From: Scilla litardierei
Lineage: Eukaryota; Streptophyta; Magnoliopsida; Asparagales; Asparagaceae
Assembly (NCBI GenBank): GCA_030789695.1
Contig: CM061136.1
Span: 128,936,648 to 129,000,647, forward strand
Length of the DNA stretch: 64,000 nucleotides
Direction of reading: 5' to 3'
Made by a program: the position numbers and the translations under genes. The first letter of the stretch is position 1. Every line of letters begins with the position of its first letter. Of this stretch, positions 24,880-35,055 are shown in pieces. The notes under the pieces were generated by a model, which made no database searches, was not told the DNA's origin, and saw only the letters and a program-made list of their open reading frames with translations.

Positions 24880-25140
24880 AAAACTCAAATTTCAAAGTGT
24901 CATGTTAAAAAACCAAAATAACCAAAATAACCAAATTTCATGTTACTTTTACCTACAGGACACTTTCATTTTGCTTCAAAGTGTCCTGTTAAAAAACCAA
25001 AATAACCAAATTTCATGTAAACACTCAAATTCACACATAATTCTTCAGTATTAACCAAAATAACCAAAGCTTCACCGGACACTTTCATTTGCAAACACTT
25101 TATTTTGGTTATTTGTTAATATTTTGGTTATTTGTTAATG
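24880..25140. repeat. AACCAAAATAACCAAA repeats
   Basis: AACCAAAATAACCAAA(TTTCATGT) occurs at 24911-24945, 24996-25018 and 25053-25070, and inverted as TTTTGGTTATTTG at 25104-25140. The same words return at 25493-25512. Confidence 0.65.
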
Positions 25141-25509
25141 AAGAGCTTATCATCAAATACCGAAATGAAGCAATTCAGCAAAATGGGTGATGAGGGTGAA
25201 AGAAAGTAAAAGAAAAAGAAAAAACAGATGAGAGGACACTGAAATGCAATATCATGAGAGCACACATCTCTATTCATTAGCACATGAGCAATTCATGAAA
25301 TTTTTCATATGGATATCATATAATGCAAGCATGGGACAATATTAAACCTTTCCTATGCCAATTTTTCTCCTTGCTAATTGCCAAATTAAATGTTTCCAAA
25401 TTAATTGTTTCCAAAATGTCCATGGGATTTGATGATAAGCTCTTCAGTATTAACAATTTTCACAGTACACTTTCTTTGCATTCTTCAGTATTAACCAAAA
25501 TAACCAAAG

Positions 25510-26095
25510 CTTCACAGGACATTTTGATAGCTTGAACTTCCAATATTCATAACCAAAATTAATGCATTCTTCAGTGAAAGTGTAAACAATTTATTCAATA
25601 ACCAAAATTTTAAGTGAAAGTGTAAATTAGCATTAATATTCATAACCAAAATTAGCAATAAATTGTTTACACTTTCACTGAATAAACTGTCCTGTTAACT
25701 TCACTGCAAGCTATTGGACAGTGGAAGTTAACAGGACAACCAAAATTAGCAAAATTAATGCAAAATTAAAAAAAATTCAATACACCCAAAAGTTAACTGC
25801 AGTATTCATGAAAGTGTCATGTGAAGAGCTTAACAAAATTTCATGCAATAGCTTATCAAAATGTCCAATAGCTTGCAAGTGTCCTGTGAAGAGCTTATCA
25901 AAATGAAGAGAATTCTTGCACTTCCAATAGCTTGCAAGCTATTGGACATTTTGATAGCTTGCACTTTATCCAATTTCATGCAATAGCTATTGGAAGTGCA
26001 AGCTATTGGAAGTGCAAGCTTATTAAACAGGACACTTTAAGCTATTGGTTATCAAAATGAAAATGTCCAATAGCTTGCAGTTAACTTTCAACAGC
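25510..26095. repeat. AGCTATTGGA / TAGCTTGCAAG inverted repeats
   Basis: Words CAATAGCTTGCAAGCTATTGGACATTTTGATAG and fragments recur in both orientations at 25710-25725, 25863-25880, 25925-25965, 25985-26020 and 26035-26080, with a second set CATTAATATTCATAACCAAAATTAGCA around 25545-25665. Confidence 0.7.
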
Positions 26096-26156
26096 TTATC
26101 AGCATTAATGCAATGGAATAAGAAAGCACTGTACTGTGGCTAGATGGAATGGGAGA

Positions 26157-26190
26157 ACCTCAACCCCTCAACCCCTCAACCCCTGGGTAA
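26157..26190. repeat. CAACCCCT short tandem repeat
   Basis: CTCAACCCC repeated three to four times in tandem, with a further CAACCCCTG nearby at 26229. Confidence 0.6.
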
Positions 26191-27539
26191 TGGACAAATA
26201 GGAATTCATTTAGCCACAGAATTAATCAACAACCCCTGTTAAACAAAAGTATACTGTGAAATGAATTCATTTAGCCACAGGACAAAAGTATGAGTGAAGT
26301 CATTTTACAGGATATGTCCTATTTTCATTTCACAGCTATAAAATTTCAGTTCTATTGCCAGTTGTTTTCATTTCACAGGATATATCTCAAGCACAATAAA
26401 CATGATTAGTTGCTATGTGTTTTATTTGACACACATAGGACTCATTTCCATATCAATTGAAATGTTAAACAAATTGAATCAAATTTTTGGAACTCATATG
26501 AATAGCCAAAGTTTTATGTTCAAAAATAATTTTTATGCCAAATTTCCATACAGCAAATGATCTATTGCCATAAATCAAATTCAAGATACCCAGGATATCT
26601 TGAATTGCCAATTTGTCAGTCCAATTGTCAAACATATTCATATTCAAATTTACATATGAACTCAAAGTCATATTCATATTCAAATACATACTCATACTTA
26701 AGCCAATACTTAAGCCAATTTCTTCTAGCTATAAAATTTCATTTGCATATGAATTCAATGCAGAAGTCCACATCTCATAAGCATGGACCAAAACAAACTG
26801 TCAATTTCAATTTTTGCTATGCTCATTATTTCTAGGTTCAATATTGCAAATACCAATCCAAAATTTTGAAATCCATAACAAAATTCAAGGTTCAATAGTC
26901 ATTTCAATTTCAAAATGCAAGGTTCAATATTCAATATTCAAGTTAGCTATGCTCATTTTCAAGTTCAGGCAAACTTTTCAAGTTCAGGCAAAATTGAATA
27001 TTGGTTTGAAAAATAAGCACAAAATGTTAACATTGGTAGGAAAATTTCATTTTAGTTTGAGAAATGGAAAAGAGTTGCTTAAATGCGCTTGAAAATACCA
27101 AAATTTTATCATTTAGAAAATACAAAAATGTTTCATTCCTGTTTATTATTTGCTCATCAAACATTTTCTGCAATGAAATGTATTTGCTCATTCAAACAGT
27201 TCAAACATTTCAAACATAGCAAAATGAAAGTAGCAAAACTGAAATGAAATGAGCAAACATTTCACACATAGCAAGCATAGCAAACATTTCACCAATGATA
27301 TCATCCATGCCTATGATACAAAATATCAAAGTCCTATAAATATTTCCTGCAAGTAATATTAAAATTTCATTCCCAAAATTTCAGAATGTAATGCAATTTT
27401 CAGTGTTCTATCAGTAAAATTTGATTATTGAAAGTTGATTACTGAAAATTGATTTTCCAATATTAAATCATTCTCAAAATATCATAGCAACATTAAATCA
27501 TTCTCCAATTTGCAATAGCATATCATGTCAACATTAAAT

Positions 27540-27860
27540 CAACATTAAAACATTAAATCAGGTTATTCATCAAATCATGTTATTCATTTGATGATAATAT
27601 TCAATTTGATGGAGCTGAAATCAAGAACTCATTTGATGAACTACATTTCAATTTGATGATATTTGATGATGAACTACATTTCAATATCATCAAATGCATA
27701 TCAAGAACTATATTTCAATTTGATGATAATATTCAATTTGATTCATCAAATCACCCTCCCTCAACGAAGAGCAAGCACATCAAAAACTCAACAGGTTATT
27801 CATCAAATCAGGTTATTCATTAAATCATTCTCCAATTTGCAATAGCATATCATCAAATAC
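27540..27860. repeat. TTTGATGATGAACTACATTTCAA repeats
   Basis: ATTTGATGATAATATTCAATTTGATG, AACTACATTTCAAT and CATCAAATCAGGTTATTCAT each occur two to four times in direct or inverted orientation within 320 bases. Confidence 0.65.
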
Positions 27861-28129
27861 CTGGCAAGTTGATTATGAAGAGCAAGTAACTCTCACAAAG
27901 CACTCCTGTCAAGCACTCATGTCAAGTTGAGCAAGTAATCAGTGATAGCTCACAAAGCTGTACTATTCTCACAAAGCTCACAAAGATAAATTAAAAAAGC
28001 TAACCAAGGGGACATGATGAAGCTAACCAAGGGGTGAAGTAAAAAATGTGCTTGATGTGCTTGCTGAGGTTACTTAAAAATTACCAAATGACAATCACAA
28101 AGCTGTAATTATCATGATTCTAAAAAATT

Positions 28130-28880
28130 AAAAAATTGTAATTATCATGATAACAGCATATGTAATTATCATTTTGAATCATGATAACATCATATATAAT
28201 TATTAGCATATGGAAATTTTTACGGATGGAAATTACATATACAATGGAATTACATATGCAATGGAATTACATATCAGCATATTTTTTAGACGTAATCAGC
28301 ATATGAAATTACCAACAAAATTTCCATATGTATAAGGATGCAAAATTACATATATAAAATTTTGTTGGTAATTTTACATAAGGAAATTTACATATGGAAA
28401 TTTCAATGTTAAAATGTTAAAATTGAAATTTTATATATGTTAACATTTTGTATATGTAATTTTACATATGGAAATTTCAATGTTAAAATTTTATATATGT
28501 TAAAATTTTGTTGGTAATTTTCAATATTGTAATTACAATGTTAAAATTTTGTTGGTAATTTTACATATGGTAATTACAATATGTTGATCACATGGAAATT
28601 TTACATATGCTGATCATATTTTCAGTTTAATTTCATGTTAAACTCAAATTTCAGAAGTGTTGAGGTGCAACAGTTTGAAATTAACAAAATCAAGCTCTTC
28701 ATTTTGAAATTAACATTTTGAAGAGTTGAGTTGAGTTTTTGTCCTGTTAATTAACATTTTGAAATTAACATTTTGAAATTAACATTTTGAAATTAACATT
28801 ATGAATTAGCAAATATTCAGTATCTCAATTTTTGTCCTGTTAATTTTTGTCCTGTTAATTATCTCAATTAAGAGATGTGT
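28130..28880. repeat. CATATGGAAATT / TTTTGTTGGTAATT and AACATTTTGAAATT repeats
   Basis: 28130-28620 is made of permutations of ACATATGGAAATTT, ATGTTAAAATTTT and TTTTGTTGGTAATTTT. 28700-28800 follows with AACATTTTGAAATT in near-tandem (period about 17), then TTTTTGTCCTGTTAATT repeats to 28860. Confidence 0.7.
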
Positions 28881-29899
28881 ATTGCAAATTTTCATTATCT
28901 CAATTTCAATCTATTATATCAGCTTCAGATGGAAATTAGCAATTCATATGTATTGAGAATTTGGAAAATATTTCAGAACTGGCCTCATTTTTAGTTGAAT
29001 CCATGTTGAAAATATTTTCAGTTTAATATTGGTGTTACTGCCAATTGGGTAATTGCATTGCCCTGTTAATTAGCAAATATTGGTTGCAATTACCTATAAA
29101 TTTTCAGTCCACTATATCATAATTGTCCTGTTAATTACTTTAGCTTTGTATTATTAACAATTTTCTCATTCAAACATTTTTTCATTGTTCTGTTAATTAG
29201 CAAATATTGGTTGCAATTTCAGATTTGTTACTCCAAAATAGGTTTATCCATAAATCTGATATTCTAAATGTGCAAACAGCTCTATTCATAGCACATGGAC
29301 AAAAATTGATATAAGTGAATTCTCCAAAATTGCATATGGACAAAATTGCATATCAATGAATTTTATGAACACTATTAGTGATATTAGTGATATTGCACAT
29401 GGACAGCTATCAGTGTATTCTCATAAAAACAGCTATCAGTGAATTCTCTAAAAATTTGATATTGCATATTAGTGATATTGCACATGGACAAAAACAGCTC
29501 TATTAGTGATATTGCATATGAATTCTCTAAAAATTTGCATTTGAAACTAACAGCTATCAGTGAAGTCTCATAAGTAAAATTTTAAAAATTGACTAAAAAT
29601 CAGATAATTGATGTTGAATTACTTAAAATTTTGCAAATACCATATCAACATGGACAAAAAATTTAAATTGACTAAAAACCCCATTTGAGAATTAACTGAT
29701 AGTTTCAAATTATGCTCAATCATTGGCATGTAAAAATGAGGAAATGAGAAATAAGAAAAACTAAAAACTAAAAACAGGATCATATGCTCAATCATTGGCA
29801 TTCAAAACATTAGCAAATAATGTTCCAATGATTGAGAAAACTAAAAAGGTTTTTGTGGGCCAATCCTGCCATTTATAATTACACTAAAGCAATTTTTTA

Positions 29900-30025
29900 T
29901 TCAAGCAGTATTCAAACATTGAAATGTTACATTTTTTGCAAAAATTTGCAATTTTAATTCAAGCAGTATTCAAGCATTGAAATGTTACATTTTTTGCAAA
30001 AATTTGCAATTTTAATTCAAGCAGT
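29900..30025. repeat. 58-bp tandem repeat
   Basis: TTCAAGCAGTATTCAA starts at 29900, 29958 and (truncated) 30016, with nearly identical sequence between, including GAAATGTTACATTTTTTGCA. A true tandem array of about 2.2 units. Confidence 0.85.
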
Positions 30026-30049
30026 ACTTTGATAGCAAATAAATCCATT

Positions 30050-30440
30050 TATCCTTGATATACTGCAAGTATTCAAGTATTCAAGCTTGGATATTACTTT
30101 GATATGCTTGGAGTATTCAAGTATTCATTTGCTATACTTGCATTGAAATGAGCATGTTATAGCAGATTCACAAAGTTAATTTGATATACTTGATATACAT
30201 GATATACTTGATATACTTGAAGTATTCAAGTATTACAAAATTCCAGCAAGTATTCAAGCATTATATCAACATTTGAGAGAATTCAGTTGATATACTTGAT
30301 ATAATTTCAACAGGACATTTGAGAGAATTCAAGTATTTAAAAATTGAACTGAATTGAATGTTGATATCAAAATTCAAGTATTCTCTCAAATGAGCATCGA
30401 ATTGAATTTTAATTTTGATATACTGTCAAATATTCAAGTA
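30050..30440. repeat. GATATACTTGAAGTATTCAAG repeats
   Basis: TGATATACTTGA and AAGTATTCAAGTATT alternate many times. Each is close to its own reverse complement in part, so the block is rich in small hairpins. Confidence 0.7.
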
Positions 30441-31159
30441 GGTGAGTTGCCATGAAATCAAAGTACCAAAAAATTATCTCAAAAACCAAGTATTATTTGA
30501 AGGCAATGTTGATACTCTCAAATTATCTCAAAAATTATATCAAAGTTAATACTCTCAAATTATCTCAAAAACCAAGTAATTTTTTTCAAGTATTCTCTCA
30601 AATGTTGATATCAAAATTAAATTCAAATTCAACAGGACATTTGAGAGAATTCAAGCATTAAAAAATCCTGGATTTCAACAGGACATACTAAAAATCCTTT
30701 ACTAAAAACATTTTTAGCCTTCACTGATAGCCCAAAATCATTCTTAAGCATTATAAATTGACAGGATATTGCATTATAACTCAATATAAATGATTCATAA
30801 CCACCAAAATAACCACCAATATAAATTGACAGGATATGCAGTATAATAGCAATTCATAAAACTCAATTTGCAAGCTCATTCTTAAGCATTATAAATGATT
30901 CATAACCACCAATTCATAAAACTCATGTCAAGCTATCTTGAATGTTGGTTTTCATGCAAAATATATCAACTTCATAGAGAAAAATTTCAAGCTCATCCAT
31001 TCTCAAACTTCCTATTCAACATCAGAAAACATAAGCAATTTCAGGTTTTTTTCAAACTATAAATTTAAAACTATAAATTTAAAACTATAAATTTAAAACT
31101 ATATTCAAACATCACTCAACATCACTCTATGCAAACTATAAATTTTAAACATCACATGA

Positions 31160-31640
31160 TTGACAGTGAGGTGGAGAGGAAGTGATGAAGTGATGAAGCT
31201 CTCAAGCTCAAACTCAAAACTCACCAACTGCCAACAAAACTCACCAAGCGTTGAGGTGGAGAGGAAGTGATGAAGCTCTCAAGCTCTCAAGCTCTCAAAC
31301 TCAAACTCAGCAAACCGTGATTGAAGCCCAAAGCGCTGCAATGGGGGGGCTCTGATTGATGAGGGTGAAATAATGTAAAAGAAAAAAAATTGAGGAGAAG
31401 AGGAAGCGCTAACCGAGGTAGAAGATGAGGGTGCTCTGTGTGATGTGATTGCTCTTCGTGATAATGGAGGTAGAAGAAGATGATGGTGCTCTTCGTGATG
31501 TGCTTGCTTTCTCTTCGTGATGTGCTTGCTTTCTCTTCGTGATGTGCTGCTTGATCTTGGCGTTTGTGAAGGTAGAAGAAGAGGAAGGTGGAGGTAGAAG
31601 AAGATGGCGTGGGAAAAATCACAAAGCTGCTTGATCTTAG
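31160..31640. other. GC-richer segment with GAAGAA/CTCTTCGTGATG repeats
   Basis: CTCTTCGTGATGTGCTTGCTTT occurs in tandem (31490-31545) with GAGGTAGAAGAAGATG nearby. Open minus-strand frames give Ser/His-rich low-complexity sequence. It could derive from a gene's 5' region, but nothing recognisable is encoded. Confidence 0.35.
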
Positions 31641-32049
31641 GCGCCAAATGAATACGTTTGTGATTTGATCAAAAAACCTTTCCCTCCCAAACTTTCCCTC
31701 TAAGCTGTATACGGAAATCTTGATTTCAAATTTTTTTTTTAAAAAATTGATTTCATTTCTTATATCTCAATGTTAAGCTCTGATAGGATTTGATTTGATT
31801 TGAGGAAAATGATTTCTTATATCCAATATCTCATATCTCAATTTCTCATACCCTATATACAATCTATATAAACATCACACCCAATTACACATAACCAAAA
31901 ACAAATTCTCTTATCCATTATCTCTTATCCATTATCTCTTATCCAAAATCTCTTATACAACAATACACATATCCACATACAACAATACACATAACCAAAA
32001 TCTCTTATCCAATTTCTCTTATCCAAAAACCCATGATAACATCCCTGTT
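31641..32049. other. noncoding, CTCTTATCC repeats
   Basis: No gene. ATCTCTTATCCATT recurs at 31909-31955 and 32000-32025, with ACAACAATACACATA twice between. The Helitron 5' end may lie here, but no TC terminus can be assigned. Confidence 0.3.
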
Positions 32050-32067
32050 TTATAATATATATATATG

Positions 32068-32115
<48 letters not shown>
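32050..32115. repeat. (TA)n tract, Helitron target
   Basis: About 65 bases of TATA with rare G. The Helitron terminus CTAG begins at 32116, followed on the minus strand by T of this tract. Confidence 0.8.
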
Positions 32116-32506
32116 CTAGTCATTACCCGTGCCCGTAGGGCACGGTTCATTTATGATATTCCCATGTCAAAAGCTCCGTTCTCCAAAATTTAGCTTATCC
32201 CAAGGAATTTAGTTCCTCAACAAATTTAGTACCATCCAAATTCTCCAAAATTTTAGAGTTCTCTCCGCTAAATTTTCAATTTCTCACACTTCTAACTCAT
32301 TTTCACTAAATTGTATAATTGATTACCATCAAAATCAACCTTAACTTTAATAATTGTTTTTCTGATTCGATGGATGCATTCCTCACAATGCAATCAAATC
32401 TTCAGCATAACAGTAGACAAATGTGGCTACCAACAAAAAAATAAAAATTAAAAAAATTTAAAAAAAGGCCAAAAACATATCTAAAACAGAAATTATTGCA
32501 CGAAAT

Positions 32507-32704
32507 TTAAAAAATGGTTTCAGATGAAGCAACATCTTTGGAATTTATCTCGTTCTCGTTTTTCTTGGGGACATGAGAGATGAGCTCCACGTTCTTGTGG
32601 GTTTTGATCCGAATCCGATCGCCGATCCCTATCGGATCCACTTCCCCTATCGCGATAACCTTGCCACTCTCCATATCCGTCGTCGCTTTCCTAATACCTG
32701 AACC
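32507..32704 (-). pseudogene. captured exon-like fragment, unassigned
   Basis: On the minus strand a pyrimidine-rich stretch ends in TTCAG at about 32700, followed by an open frame (KATTDMESGKVIAIGEVD then IGIGDRIRIKTHKNVELI) to TGA at about 32507. The composition is that of a real soluble protein domain, and the acceptor-like boundary suggests a captured last exon. I do not recognise the family. Confidence 0.35.
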
Positions 32705-33072
32705 AACAAACAAATCCAAAATAAATCGCCAAAAAAATCGAAAAAAGAGTCTAAAAGAGTAAATTAACCTCCAAATAATGCATCACCAACCACAATCTTT
32801 TGCACGTCCTATATAAACCCTTAATCACATTCTAAACACTAAACCCTTAAAGAAAAAAAATTTATTTACAAATTATAACAGTACTAAACAGCTTCTAGAA
32901 AAAATATTGAACAAATAAAAACTTCACTAAATCCCAAAATAATCCAACAAATACTGCTCATAGCTTTAAAAAACTATTGAAAACGTCATAAATCAACAGA
33001 AGCTCAAACCCAACCACAAACCTAAACTGTTTAGAGCATAATAAATGGGAAAGGGGGCGAATGGATTTTTAC

Positions 33073-33200
33073 AGGTCCGGTTGGTGTAGAAGCAGGCGGG
33101 CACAGACCTGAATCTCCTCCGTATCGAGAGGAGCAGATCGGGCGGCACTGGGACGCTCCAGCTCATGCCACTCCGCCGCTGTGAACGGTGATCGCAACAT
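33073..33200 (-). pseudogene. captured fragment of a growth-regulating factor (GRF), QLQ domain
   Basis: From ATG 33200 the minus strand reads MLRSPFTAAEWHELE, matching the start of a GRF QLQ domain. The next frame then gives VPVPPDLLLSIRRRF, matching the end of the same domain. The middle of the domain (about 35 bases) is missing and the frame is shifted across the gap. A donor-like CT/GTAAAAATCC follows at 33073/33072, where GRF genes commonly have an intron. The WRC zinc finger is absent. GRFs are plant nuclear transcription regulators that bind GIF coactivators through QLQ; this piece cannot do so. Confidence 0.65.
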
Positions 33201-33780
33201 CTCTCCACCGATCCCCCGCTCTCTCGCTCACCGACAGTGACCAGATCCAAGCGAAAATGGTTGAGCTTTTTTCCACCTCTTCAAGCTACGGTTGGATACT
33301 TCGTGGGTGAGGTTGGAGCTGTTTCTCCATTTGCTGAAGAGAGAAGGGAGGATGAGAAGACTCTGTAGGGTGGGTGATTTTATATAGCAGCGGGGGAGAT
33401 GGGGATTTTTGCAAATATTTTTTCTTGTTGCTGAGTTATTCAATGGGTGATTTTGATCTCACCTTCGATTCCCTTGACGGCCTTGACGATCTCTGTGACA
33501 GTGTTCGATCTTCATCCTTCCTTCTTCGTTTCCGTGAAGATCTCTGATTGTGGACAGCGTTCGACCTTGGCCTCGAGAGAGTGATCCGCGCTCACATGAA
33601 GACCAAGATCGAAGAGATTCAAACTGGGGAAGAGGATGTTTAGGGACCTGTCTTTGCGATTCTGACGTTTAAGGACTTAATTTCATTTCATTTGCCACCG
33701 ACGTTCTCCATGTAATCATTTAGGGACTTAATTTCATTTGCCACCAATCGAAAGGATTTAATTTCACTTGCTTTTTTTGT
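33201..33780 (-). other. Helitron cargo upstream of GRF fragment, no gene assigned
   Basis: Noncoding or fragmentary sequence. 33640-33775 holds three copies of TTTAGGGACTTAATTTCATTTGCCACC-like words. The part next to 33200 may be GRF 5' flank carried along with the exon. Confidence 0.3.
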
Positions 33781-33862
33781 GAATTCATGCCCGTTGATCT
33801 CCCCCATAAAAGCCGGTTGCTATCCCAAAAACAGGCTGCTGCCCGTTGATATCCCCCATATG

Positions 33863-33912
<50 letters not shown>

Positions 33913-33920
33913 TATGAGAA

Positions 33921-34078
33921 TAATGGGTATCATACGCCATATGAGAGGGTGTCTCGTATGCCCTCTCACATAAAGGGGGTAAGTACAAGCCCACATGGGC
34001 TTGTACTTGTTGTACTTGACCCCCTTTATGTGAGAGGGCATACGAGACACCCTCTCATGTGGCGTATGATACCCATTA
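33921..34078. mobile_element. fold-back MITE, 60-bp arms
   Basis: Arms 33921-33980 and 34019-34078 are inverted repeats with a single mismatch by eye, starting TAATGGGTATCATACGCCA. The 38-base loop itself contains a 13+13 inverted repeat (AAGTACAAGCCCA). (TA)n flanks both sides and TA can be read as the target duplication. No coding capacity; superfamily not assigned. Confidence 0.8.
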
Positions 34079-34080
34079 AT

Positions 34081-34131
<51 letters not shown>
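34081..34131. repeat. (TA)n tract
   Basis: About 50 bases of pure TA between the fold-back element and the next inverted-repeat element. Confidence 0.9.
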
Positions 34132-34133
<2 letters not shown>

Positions 34134-34509
34134 AAAATTTTCAAATGAGAACATTTCGCACCGTGCGAAAATGTTTTTAGTTTTTTTTTTTGAAATTTTT
34201 TATAAAATTTTTTTTTCCACCCACATTCTATGTTGTTATACCCCCCTCAAAAAATAATCATTGAGAAATAATGTCATTTGGCCTTCGATCAAGGCATTTC
34301 ATCAAATTCGCACATTTTGAGACCGTTAAATTTGTAACGGGTGGATGGGAGCTCTAATGCCCAACGGGTTCACCCATTATTTTCCCTGGGATATATATTT
34401 GTATGGATTAAACATCAAAAAAAGAATTTTTGAAAAAAAATTTCAAAAAAATAAAAAAAATGTTTTCGCACCGTGCGAAAACCCCTTTTTCGCAACCGAA
34501 GATCACTAT
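34132..34509. mobile_element. MITE-like element with TTTCGCACCGTGCGAAA subterminal repeats
   Basis: The palindrome TTTCGCACCGTGCGAAA occurs near both ends (34154-34170 and 34464-34480) in a roughly 380-base unit with T-rich and A-rich inner flanks facing each other. It is bounded by (TA)n tracts on both sides. No ORF. The exact ends and class are uncertain. Confidence 0.5.
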
Positions 34510-34519
34510 ATATATATAT

Positions 34520-34583
<64 letters not shown>
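34510..34583. repeat. (TA)n tract
   Basis: About 70 bases of TA separating two inverted-repeat elements. Confidence 0.9.
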
Positions 34584-34584
<1 letters not shown>

Positions 34585-34587
<3 letters not shown>

Positions 34588-34970
34588 ATGCTAGTATGAG
34601 ATGGTGAGCTCAAATCCTTATCGTGAGCTAGCACAATCGGCAACACCAATTAACGATCGGCACCGTTCATCTTCAAGAGCATGTCGATAGATCTATACCC
34701 TAAAAAAATTTAGAGATTATAAACCCCAAAATCCTATGGATCAACCCGTTCCAATTTTGTTACATTTACATGCAGCTTGTAAACCGTTCATCTTGCATAC
34801 ACTTGATGGATCTGATAGAAATGTCCAAATGACACAAAAAATTATACATAAAGATCACTTGATAGATAGAAGAAGATGGACGGTTCCGATTGATGATTTG
34901 GCAAATAGTTTTGGCTAGTTCGAGATATGAATATCTCATCTCACCATCTCACCATCTCATATTAGCATCT

Positions 34971-34975
<5 letters not shown>
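34585..34975. mobile_element. MITE with 21-bp terminal inverted repeats
   Basis: ATGCTAGTATGAGATGGTGAG (34588-34608) is repeated inverted at 34948-34968 with one mismatch. The unit is flanked by (TA)n on both sides. The short open frame at 34736-34918 is not supported as a gene. Confidence 0.65.

Positions 34976-35051
<76 letters not shown>
34975..35051. repeat. (TA)n tract
   Basis: About 75 bases of TA directly abutting the gypsy LTR that starts at 35052. Confidence 0.9.

Positions 35052-35055
<4 letters not shown>

Larger units (their letters stand above)
20900..31640. repeat. 10.7-kb AT-rich region of local self-repeats
   Basis: No convincing gene, LTR, transposase or tandem satellite. 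Instead each few hundred bases has its own small vocabulary of 10-40-mers, copied several times in direct and inverted orientation and then replaced by another vocabulary. Clear blocks are listed separately. Short words such as CAGGACA/TGTCCTG and GAACTTG recur across blocks. The region may be the expanded body of the Helitron ending at 11442; its right limit is not defined. Confidence 0.6.
32116..33849 (-). mobile_element. non-autonomous Helitron with captured gene pieces
   Basis: The minus-strand 3' terminus is CCGTGCCC-loop-GGGCACGG (32145-32127), then 7 bases, then CTAG (32119-32116) and T. It matches the end at 11442, including the inner sequence CGGTTCATTTA. A possible 5' terminus is TCAACGGGCAGCAGCC preceded by A (33849 downward), which would give 1734 bp; a near copy of this sequence lies at 33787-33806, so the end is tentative. 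It contains a GRF exon fragment and another exon-like fragment, both antisense to the window. Capturing gene pieces is well known for plant Helitrons. Confidence 0.6.

Noticed and set aside
24659..25054. 131-codon frame as a gene in the AT-rich region
   Set aside because: Composed of the block's repeated words, Asn/Gln/Lys/Ile-rich, with internal tandem copies.
31279..31647. Two overlapping Ser/His-rich minus-strand frames
   Set aside because: Low complexity from GAAGAA-type repeats, no domain; could be old untranslated sequence.
33785..34257. Tyr/Ile-rich frames
   Set aside because: Translations of (TA)n tracts and the fold-back element.
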